From Actinobacillus sp. (GTDB lineage Bacteria; Pseudomonadota; Gammaproteobacteria; Enterobacterales; Pasteurellaceae): 20,450 nt of DNA. Positions 14,401 to 20,450 of the stretch are shown here, in pieces. Position 1 is the first letter of the stretch. The number at the start of each line of letters is the position of its first letter. Below the pieces are notes generated by a model. The model was not told the DNA's origin, searched no databases, and saw only the letters and a program-made list of their open reading frames with translations. The DNA lies in assembly GCA_020026075.1 (NCBI GenBank), contig JAHHQZ010000031.1, forward strand, positions 1-20,450, in the 5' to 3' direction. A program made the position numbers and the translations under genes.

Positions 14401-15472
14401 ATTAACCAGTTCTCCACACACTCATTCAGGTGCTTTAACCGCCAACGTTATGCTATGGGTAATTATCGCCTTGTTGCCCGCTCTTGCCGCACAGGTGTTT
14501 TACTTCGGCATTGGCGTGCTGGTGCAAATGACGCTTGCGGTGATAACCGCCGCTTTGCTGGAAGTAATGGTCAGCAAGTTGCGCCATAAGCCGCCTTTTT
14601 TCTTTGTGAAAGATTACAGTGGCACGGTAACGGCACTCATTTTAGCAATGGCCATTCCCCCCTACTCTCCTTACTGGGTAATTTTAATTGGCACTCTAAG
14701 TGCTATTTTACTCGGCAAGCAAGCTTACGGTGGCTTGGGGCAAAATCTGTTCAACCCTGCAATGGTAGGCTATGTGGTGTTGCTTATTTCGTTTCCAGTG
14801 CAAATGACGAACTGGATAACGCCGATGTCGCTACTATCCTCGCCACTTTCCCCTAAAGACGGTTTGGAACTCATTTTCTTTGGGCATACCAGCTTAGGGC
14901 AAACAGTGCCGCAGCTGGTTTCTGCCATTGACGGCTTAACCCAAGCTACGCCGTTGAACACGTGGGATCTAGCGGTGAAACAAGGGGACGCAACAATGCA
15001 AGCCTTCAACCAATCACCTTTGTTGCAATCCATTTTGCCCTTAGGTGAACAGCACTGGTTCGAGGCTATCGGCTGGACGCAAGTCAATTTATGTTTCCTC
15101 GCAGGTGGGCTGTTTTTACTGTGGAAAGGCATTATTCGCTGGCATATTCCAACCGCCGTACTGGTAACTTTTTTCCTGTTATGTAGCATTAACTGGCTAT
15201 TCACTGACAACGCAACCAATCCGCTATGGCAATTAGTTAGCGGCGCTATATTCTTCGGTGCATTTTTCATCGCTACCGATCCTGTTACCGCTCCTATTTC
15301 TCCACGTGGACGCTTGATTTTCGGTGCGGTAATTGGTCTATTGCTATACATTATTCGCTACTACGGCGGCTATCCAGACGCTGTGGCCTTTGCGGTGCTA
15401 CTCGCCAATATTGGCGTGCCGTTAATTGACCACTACACTCGCCCACGTGTGGCAGGACACACTCGCCGTTAA
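14393..15472 (+). CDS. rsxD: Rnf/Rsx electron transport complex subunit D (flavoprotein)
   Basis: Integral membrane subunit carrying covalently bound FMN, thought to be central to ion translocation; it resembles NqrB. It has 359 residues (E. coli 352) and about ten membrane segments. The flavinylation site is Thr186 in DGLTQATP, matching the rule in which ApbE attaches FMN to the Thr of a D-G-x-S/T-x-A-T motif. GGLGQNLFNPAM (113-124) and the near-terminal block GGYPDAVAFAVLLANIGVPL are family hallmarks. The ATG at 14393 is chosen because AAGGG lies 9 bases away and the N-terminus then matches homologues; an ATG two codons earlier (14387) is possible. It overlaps the rsxC stop in another frame. 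Confidence 0.96.
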   Translation: MFKLTSSPHTHSGALTANVMLWVIIALLPALAAQVFYFGIGVLVQMTLAVITAALLEVMVSKLRHKPPFFFVKDYSGTVTALILAMAIPPYSPYWVILIGTLSAILLGKQAYGGLGQNLFNPAMVGYVVLLISFPVQMTNWITPMSLLSSPLSPKDGLELIFFGHTSLGQTVPQLVSAIDGLTQATPLNTWDLAVKQGDATMQAFNQSPLLQSILPLGEQHWFEAIGWTQVNLCFLAGGLFLLWKGIIRWHIPTAVLVTFFLLCSINWLFTDNATNPLWQLVSGAIFFGAFFIATDPVTAPISPRGRLIFGAVIGLLLYIIRYYGGYPDAVAFAVLLANIGVPLIDHYTRPRVAGHTRR

Positions 15473-15491
15473 TCAAAGGAAAGGATAAGCA

Positions 15492-16121
15492 ATGCAAAAA
15501 ATCATCAAAATCACAGGAAAAAATGCCCTTATTTTAGCAGCCGTTGCATTAGTGTGTGCGGCGGTGTCTGCGGTGATTTACTACCAAACAGAAAAGCAAA
15601 TCCAAGCGCAAATCCAAGCCCATAAACAACAGTTGCTCGGGCAAGTTTTACCCCAAAACTGGTACGACAATGATTTACTCGCCACGTGCCACGCACCACA
15701 AGCCCCTTTTAATCAGGATCCTAACTTAAAGGAAATTTGCGTTGCCAAAAAAAATGGAAAAATTACGGCCTACGCTTTTGAAACGGTAGCCCCCAATGGC
15801 TACGCTGGCCCCATTCATATGATCGCCGCCATTACGCCACAAGGGGAAATGCTGGGAATGCGAGTTACCGAACAGCACGAAACACCTGGACTTGGCGACA
15901 AAGTAGAAATGAAAAACACCTCGTGGGCGGAATCATTTACACATAAATTTTTGCGTAAAGATAACCTAAACCAATGGGCGGTGAAAAAAGACGGCGGAAT
16001 GTTTGATCAATTCACAGGGGCGACTATCACGCCACGTGCGGTAGTCAACCAAGTGAAAGATTCTAGCTGGAAATTGTTGCAACATTTACCTCAACAAAAC
16101 GTAACGGAAAATGGACAATAA
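15492..16121 (+). CDS. rsxG: Rnf/Rsx electron transport complex subunit G (flavoprotein)
   Basis: Single-span membrane protein with a periplasmic FMN-binding domain, relaying electrons to RsxD; related to NqrC. It has 209 residues (E. coli 206). The membrane segment is about residues 11-31. A conserved surface block HETPGLGDKVE lies at 129-139. The flavinylation site is Thr178 in DQFTGAT, the ApbE recognition pattern. GGAAAGGATAAGC before the ATG gives a good ribosome site. An ApbE flavin transferase is needed for maturation but is not encoded here. The stop lies one base before the preferred rsxE start. Confidence 0.96.
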   Translation: MQKIIKITGKNALILAAVALVCAAVSAVIYYQTEKQIQAQIQAHKQQLLGQVLPQNWYDNDLLATCHAPQAPFNQDPNLKEICVAKKNGKITAYAFETVAPNGYAGPIHMIAAITPQGEMLGMRVTEQHETPGLGDKVEMKNTSWAESFTHKFLRKDNLNQWAVKKDGGMFDQFTGATITPRAVVNQVKDSSWKLLQHLPQQNVTENGQ

Positions 16122-16122
16122 A

Positions 16123-16830
16123 ATGGAAAACCAACAAAATAACGCCTTAGAAAACGAGGCGGAGCAAGTACAAACTGCCTACAGCCAAGCCATTCAAAAG
16201 GCAAAATGGCGTGATATTTTCAGAGAAGGCTTTTGGAAAAATAACCCAGCACTCGTGCAATTACTGGGGCTTTGCCCGCTGCTTGCCGTGTCGAACACCG
16301 CCACCAACGCACTGGGGCTGGGGCTTGCCACGATGGCGGTGTTAATTTGCACCAATGGCGTGATTGCCATTTTTCGCCGTTATATTCCGGCGGAGATTCG
16401 TATTCCCATTTTTGTAATGGTCATCGCCACCACCGTAACCGCCGTGCAACTTTTGATGAACGCCTACACCTACACCCTTTATCAATCGCTCGGTATTTTC
16501 ATTCCGCTGATTGTCACCAACTGCATTGTCATTGGACGTGCGGAAGCTTATGCGTCAAAAAATCCGCTACCGCAAGCGCTGTGGGACGGTTTTTCAATGG
16601 GGCTAGGAATGCTGACAGTGCTGTTTACGCTCGGTTGCTTGCGTGAATTTCTCGGCACGGGCAAACTCTTTATTGGTATTGAAAACCTTTTGGGACAATG
16701 GGCGAGTGTGCTACACCTTAACTTACTGCACTTGGACAACAGCTTTCTGCTGGCAATCCTACCACCAGGTGCTTTTCTCGGCTTAGCGCTGTTGTTGGTG
16801 GTAAAAAATTATTTTGATGATCGTGCTTAA
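16123..16830 (+). CDS. rsxE: Rnf/Rsx electron transport complex subunit E
   Basis: Integral membrane subunit, structurally the inverted partner of RsxA. It has 235 residues from the chosen ATG (E. coli 231) and about six membrane segments. The block ALVQLLGLCPLLAVSNTATNA and a later LIVTNCIVIGRAEAY carry the conserved cysteines that, with those of RsxA, hold the intramembrane iron-sulfur centre. GGA precedes the ATG at 16123 by 7 bases. An ATG four codons earlier (16111) overlaps the rsxG end but has a ribosome site too close to it. The extra hydrophilic N-terminus of about 25 residues is longer than in E. coli. nth follows after 12 bases. Confidence 0.95.
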   Translation: MENQQNNALENEAEQVQTAYSQAIQKAKWRDIFREGFWKNNPALVQLLGLCPLLAVSNTATNALGLGLATMAVLICTNGVIAIFRRYIPAEIRIPIFVMVIATTVTAVQLLMNAYTYTLYQSLGIFIPLIVTNCIVIGRAEAYASKNPLPQALWDGFSMGLGMLTVLFTLGCLREFLGTGKLFIGIENLLGQWASVLHLNLLHLDNSFLLAILPPGAFLGLALLLVVKNYFDDRA

Positions 16831-16842
16831 AATTGGAACTGT

Positions 16843-17478
16843 ATGAACAAACAAAAACGTATTGAAATTTTAACTCGCCTGCGTAATAACAATCCGCACC
16901 CCACCACCGAATTAAACTTTTCCAGCGTGTTTGAACTGCTGATTGCGGTGATTTTATCCGCTCAAGCCACAGATAAAGGCGTGAACAAAGCCACGGCGAA
17001 ACTCTACCCCATCGCCAACACGCCACAGGCAATATTCGATCTCGGCGTGGACGGCTTAAAGCATTACATTAAAACCATTGGCCTTTACAACAGCAAAGCA
17101 GAAAACATCATCAAAACCTGCCAAATTTTGCTGGAAAAACACAATGGCGATGTGCCAGAAGATCGTGCAGCCCTTGAAGCTTTACCGGGTGTGGGACGCA
17201 AAACCGCCAACGTAGTATTAAACACCGCCTTTGGCTGGCCAACTATCGCCGTAGACACGCATATTTTCCGTGTGTGCAACCGCACCAAATTCGCCACAGG
17301 AAAAAATGTGGTCGAAGTGGAAGAAAAGCTCAACAAAGTAGTACCAGCGGAATTTAAAGTAGACGCTCATCATTGGTTCATTTTACTCGGTCGCTACACT
17401 TGCATTGCTCGCAAGCCACGTTGCGGATCCTGTTTAATTGAAGACTTATGCGAATACAAAGACAAAGTGTATGAATGA
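16843..17478 (+). CDS. nth: Endonuclease III
   Basis: DNA glycosylase and AP lyase that removes oxidised pyrimidines in base excision repair. Its 211 residues equal the E. coli length, with the same residue numbering. The helix-hairpin-helix is LPGVGRKTANVVL, with catalytic Lys120; Asp138 in VDTHIFRVCNR is the second catalytic residue. The 4Fe-4S loop has Cys187, Cys194, Cys197 and Cys203. It sits 12 bases after rsxE, behind TTGGAA. Its place at the end of the rsx operon matches E. coli and puts oxidative DNA repair with a redox complex. Its last eight bases overlap the start of glnE. Confidence 0.98.
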   Translation: MNKQKRIEILTRLRNNNPHPTTELNFSSVFELLIAVILSAQATDKGVNKATAKLYPIANTPQAIFDLGVDGLKHYIKTIGLYNSKAENIIKTCQILLEKHNGDVPEDRAALEALPGVGRKTANVVLNTAFGWPTIAVDTHIFRVCNRTKFATGKNVVEVEEKLNKVVPAEFKVDAHHWFILLGRYTCIARKPRCGSCLIEDLCEYKDKVYE

Positions 17479-20314
17479 GCTTGAACCATTCCCAACCCTC
17501 GCCAAGCTTGCCGCTGACCGTTGGCAAGCCTTAGCCAAAGGGCGAAGTTCCCCCAATGAAGTTGCCCTGTGCCGTGCTTTCGCCCTTTCAGATTTCTTTT
17601 TTCACACTTGCCAACAATCGCCCAACTTCTACGCCAAAATTTTAGAAAAAATTCCGACCTGCCCTGAAATTGACATTTTCACACAACGCCTTGACGACAT
17701 ATTTGAGCAGCAACTCAGCACAATCGACAACGGTGAACATTTTATGCAAAGCCTGCGCCGTTTACGCCACGAACAAATGGCGTTGCTCTGTTTATGGCAA
17801 GCCACAGGCCAAGCCAGCCCGTTGCAAATTTTAGATTATTTATCCGCCGTCGCCACCAGCCTACTTCGCAACACACGAAATTGGCTTTACCGCCACGCTT
17901 GCCAAGCAATGGGAACGCCCACTGACGAACAAGGCAACGCTTTAACCCTTGATATTTTGCTGATGGGCAAACTCGGCGGCGGCGAACTAAATTTTTCATC
18001 GGATGTGGATTTGATTTTCTGCTACCCAGAACAAGGGGAAACGCAAGGGCGGCGGCACGTCAGCCACCACGTGTTTTTCACTCGCCTTGCGCAAAAGCTC
18101 ATTCAAGTTTTAGATGACGTCACCGCACAGGGCTTTGTGTACCGTGTGGATATGCGCCTGCGTCCCTTTGGCGACACTGGCGCTTTGGTGCAAAGCCACG
18201 CCGCAATGGAGCAGTATTATCAAGATCACGGTCGTGATTGGGAGCGTTACGCTTTAATCAAAGCTCGCCCCATTGACGCACAAACCGAGCCACTTTTACA
18301 TACCTTGCGCCCTTTTATTTACCGCCGTTATTTGGATTTCAGCGTGATTACGTCCCTGCGTGAAATGAAAGGCAAAATCGCCCACGAGGCTGCTCGTGCG
18401 AGCCAAGAAAATAACCTAAAACTGGGCATTGGCGGGATTCGAGAAATTGAATTTATCGTGCAAGCCTTGCAACTGTTGCACGGCGGACGCTCGCCAAGTT
18501 TGCGCACGCCAAGCCTGCTCACCGCCCTTGAAAACTTAGCCACGCTGAACCTATTGCCACGCACGGCGGCGGATCAACTGCGTGAGTCTTACATTTTTCT
18601 GCGTCATATTGAGAATGTTTTGCAAGCAATGCAAGATCGCCAAACCCATTGTCTGCCAACGGATGCGCTTTCCCAGCAACGCCTGTTATTGAGCTGTGCC
18701 ACTTTGCCATTTTTAAACGAAAAACCGCAAAACTGGGCAGATTTTCTACAACTTCTGCACGGTTACCAACAACAGGTGAACGCACAATTCCACCAGCTTA
18801 TTGGCGAAACAACCACCAGCGAGCTAACCGTCAATCCCAATCCTTATGCAAATTGCTGGGCGGATGATTTTACCTTTTCAGCTTTTTCATCTGATAAAAA
18901 TCAACAACTTAGCCAAGCACTGCAAGGGTTTAAACAGCGCATTGCACGCCGTCCGTTGGGCGATCGTGGCTGGGCGAGCCTGCAAGCGTTGCTGCCCCTC
19001 GTGCTACAAAATTCTGCGGAATATTCCAGCGTAACGGTTTTGCGTTTGCTCAATGTGCTAGACAGCATTATGCGCCGCACGTCCTACCTTGTGTTGCTGT
19101 TGGAAAATCCACCAGCGCGCCAACAGCTTGTGGAGCTTTGCGCCCATTCGGCGTTTATCGCCGAACACGTGGCTCGCCACCCCATTGTGCTGGACGATTT
19201 GCTCAACCGCCACGCCTTACTCAATCCGCCTGATTTCCAAACTTATCCAGCACGCTGGCAACGGTTTTCCCAGCGAGCTGATGACGAAGAAAGCACGCTA
19301 CTTGCCCTGCGCCAATTCAAACAAAGTGCCTTTATGCAAATTGCGGCGGCGGATATTTTAGGGGCGTTGCCTGTGATGAAAGTAAGCGATCACTTAACCT
19401 ATCTTGCGCAAACCTTGCTGGATGCAGTGCTACATCTTGCGTGGCACCAGCTCACCGCACGCTACGGCAAACCTACTGGCGTGAACCAGCCAAGCGATGG
19501 TTTTTTAATCATTGCCTACGGCAAGCTAGGCGGTATCGAACTGGGCTACCAGTCCGATTTAGACGTGGTTTTTCTGTTTGACGAAAGCAAACAAGGCCAT
19601 ACGCAAGGGGGCGTTCGTTCTATTGAAAACTCTCGCTTTTTCGCCAAGCTCACGCAAAAAATTATCAGCATTTTCCGAATGCAAACCGCCGCTGGCTCGC
19701 TCTACGATGTGGACATTCGCCTGCGCCCAGACGGCGACGCAGGGTTGGTGTGTTGTAGCTGGAAAGCCTTCGCCCAATACCAAACTCAACAGGCGTGGAC
19801 GTGGGAAAATCAAGCCCTCGTGCGAGCAAGAGCCGTCAGTGGCGACAGCCATTTACAGGAAAAATTTGCCCATTTACGCCAACAAATTTTAACCACCCCA
19901 CGCAACCGTGAGCAGTTACGCCAAGCAGTGAGCGAAATGCGCCACAAAATGTGGCAACAAGCCCCCACAGCGCCCAACGCCACGCAATCGTTCCACTTAA
20001 AACATAGTCAAGGCGGCATCACGGATATTGAATTTATCGCCCAATATGTGGTACTGGCATACGCCCACGATTACCCGGAATTAGCGACTTGGTCGGATAA
20101 CGTACGCATTTTTGAAACCATCGCCCAAACCGCACTCCCCTTGCCGTTTACCGCCGAACAATGGCTCAATTTACGTAACGCCTACACCACCCTACGCAAC
20201 CGCATCCACCGCCAAAACCTACTCGGCGAAAGCCTATGGCTCGCCCCAGCCTCTTTTAGCGATACCATTCAATGCGTCCAACACTTCTGGCAAACCTTGC
20301 TAGAACAAAACTAA
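17471..20314 (+). CDS. glnE: Bifunctional glutamine synthetase adenylyltransferase/deadenylase
   Basis: Cytosolic regulator that adds AMP to glutamine synthetase, turning it down, and removes it by phosphorolysis, under control of the PII protein. It has 947 residues (E. coli 946). Two nucleotidyltransferase halves are visible. The N-terminal (deadenylating) one has GGGELNFSSDVDLIF with Asp178 and Asp180. The C-terminal (adenylylating) one has GGIELGYQSDLDVVF with Asp696 and Asp698. Both metal-binding pairs are intact, and the linker VMKVSDHLTYLAQ is conserved. The ATG at 17471 lies inside the end of nth (8-base overlap) with no clear ribosome site, so it is probably translationally coupled. 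The open frame extends 11 codons upstream, but those lie within nth. It contains one motif copy at 17633-17659. Confidence 0.97.
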   Translation: MNELEPFPTLAKLAADRWQALAKGRSSPNEVALCRAFALSDFFFHTCQQSPNFYAKILEKIPTCPEIDIFTQRLDDIFEQQLSTIDNGEHFMQSLRRLRHEQMALLCLWQATGQASPLQILDYLSAVATSLLRNTRNWLYRHACQAMGTPTDEQGNALTLDILLMGKLGGGELNFSSDVDLIFCYPEQGETQGRRHVSHHVFFTRLAQKLIQVLDDVTAQGFVYRVDMRLRPFGDTGALVQSHAAMEQYYQDHGRDWERYALIKARPIDAQTEPLLHTLRPFIYRRYLDFSVITSLREMKGKIAHEAARASQENNLKLGIGGIREIEFIVQALQLLHGGRSPSLRTPSLLTALENLATLNLLPRTAADQLRESYIFLRHIENVLQAMQDRQTHCLPTDALSQQRLLLSCATLPFLNEKPQNWADFLQLLHGYQQQVNAQFHQLIGETTTSELTVNPNPYANCWADDFTFSAFSSDKNQQLSQALQGFKQRIARRPLGDRGWASLQALLPLVLQNSAEYSSVTVLRLLNVLDSIMRRTSYLVLLLENPPARQQLVELCAHSAFIAEHVARHPIVLDDLLNRHALLNPPDFQTYPARWQRFSQRADDEESTLLALRQFKQSAFMQIAAADILGALPVMKVSDHLTYLAQTLLDAVLHLAWHQLTARYGKPTGVNQPSDGFLIIAYGKLGGIELGYQSDLDVVFLFDESKQGHTQGGVRSIENSRFFAKLTQKIISIFRMQTAAGSLYDVDIRLRPDGDAGLVCCSWKAFAQYQTQQAWTWENQALVRARAVSGDSHLQEKFAHLRQQILTTPRNREQLRQAVSEMRHKMWQQAPTAPNATQSFHLKHSQGGITDIEFIAQYVVLAYAHDYPELATWSDNVRIFETIAQTALPLPFTAEQWLNLRNAYTTLRNRIHRQNLLGESLWLAPASFSDTIQCVQHFWQTLLEQN
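17633..17659 (-). repeat. GGTCGGAAT/AT-tract motif inside glnE
   Basis: On the minus strand: GGTCGGAATTTTTTCT, then AAAATTTTGG. It has the exact core and both AT tracts at the same spacing as the intergenic copies, although it lies within codons for YAKILEKIPT (about residues 54-63). Full conservation of the AT tracts inside a gene argues that the whole motif, not just a terminator stem, is selected or copied. Confidence 0.6.
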
Positions 20315-20326
20315 CCCAAACAACAA

Positions 20327-20366
20327 CGCCGTAATATTTCACAAAATTTTAGGAAATATTACGGCG
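20327..20366. repeat. 40-base palindrome behind glnE, paired copies of the motif
   Basis: CGCCGTAATATTTC (20327-20340) and GAAATATTACGGCG (20353-20366) are perfect inverted copies around a centre AC-AAAATTTT-AG. Each half matches the dispersed motif apart from a T in place of the second G of the CGGAAT core. It begins 12 bases after the glnE stop and could stop transcription in either direction, but no T tract follows on the plus strand, so it is not a standard terminator. Confidence 0.7.
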
Positions 20367-20395
20367 TGGGGTTTACCAATAAAAAACCGCTAAGG

Positions 20396-20448
20396 TTGAT
20401 CTGCACCCCAAAAGTTGGACTAACCAGTCAACTAATTAAGGTGCAGAT
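20396..20448. mobile_element. Terminal inverted repeat of a probable IS element, right copy
   Basis: An exact inverted copy of bases 1-53, beginning TTGATCTGCACCCC and running out of the window. It lies about 80 bases beyond the glnE stop, so no gene is visibly broken here. As at the left end, the element body lies outside the window and no transposase can be seen. Confidence 0.6.
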
Positions 20449-20450
20449 TT

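Noticed and set aside
14770..15351. 193-codon minus-strand open frame inside rsxD
   Set aside because: Antisense to a well conserved membrane protein, with no domain, signal or upstream ribosome site.
17438..17470. glnE start 11 codons upstream
   Set aside because: Those codons lie within the nth reading region and have no homology to GlnE N-termini; the ATG at 17471 overlaps the nth stop in the usual coupled way.
1..20450. A 20 kb composite transposon or genomic island
   Set aside because: Although inverted repeats flank the window, all genes are core housekeeping genes in familiar orders with no cargo, integrase or transposase. The repeats more likely mark contig breaks at IS copies.

Overview
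This 20.45 kb window is chromosomal housekeeping DNA from a gammaproteobacterium, most probably a member of the Pasteurellaceae. The proteins look like enteric/Haemophilus orthologues (TopA, SohB, Dxs, GlnE, Nth, the Rnf/Rsx complex). The DNA is moderately AT-rich, and the orders xseB-ispA-dxs and rsxABCDGE-nth are those known from Escherichia and Haemophilus. I see no phage, plasmid, CRISPR or defence genes, no rRNA and no tRNA. Coding density is high and no gene-free stretch exceeds 300 bases.

Layout. Bases 1-7314 are read leftward: an AdeP-like adenine permease, topA, ubiX, cvpA, a lipoprotein joining a BamE-like and an OmpA-like domain, and sohB. A divergent promoter region (7315-7486) separates these from a rightward block: pgsA, xseB, ispA and dxs (phospholipid synthesis, exonuclease VII small subunit, isoprenoid precursors). 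A 276-base spacer with a strong terminator, a promoter and a leader hairpin precedes rsxA-B-C-D-G-E, nth and glnE, which are packed with overlaps or very short gaps and probably form one transcript.

Ends. The first 53 bases are an exact inverted copy of bases 20396-20448. The repeat looks like the terminus of an insertion sequence (IS3-like in style), so the window is probably a contig bounded by two IS copies facing each other. At the left end the IS tip supplies the stop codon of the adenine permease, which lacks about the last 17 residues expected for the family.

Most unusual signal. A short asymmetric motif, GG(C/T)CGGAAT followed by two AT tracts (ATTT, then AAAATTTT), occurs six times exactly plus several close variants. 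It sits in most of the spacers that could hold it and also inside rsxC and glnE. The canonical Pasteurellaceae uptake signal AAGTGCGGT is absent, and ACAAGCGGT occurs once. The motif's layout (GC core plus two AT tracts about one helical turn apart) resembles an uptake signal sequence, so a divergent uptake signal, or another dispersed palindromic repeat family, is the main lead here. No new multi-gene system was found.
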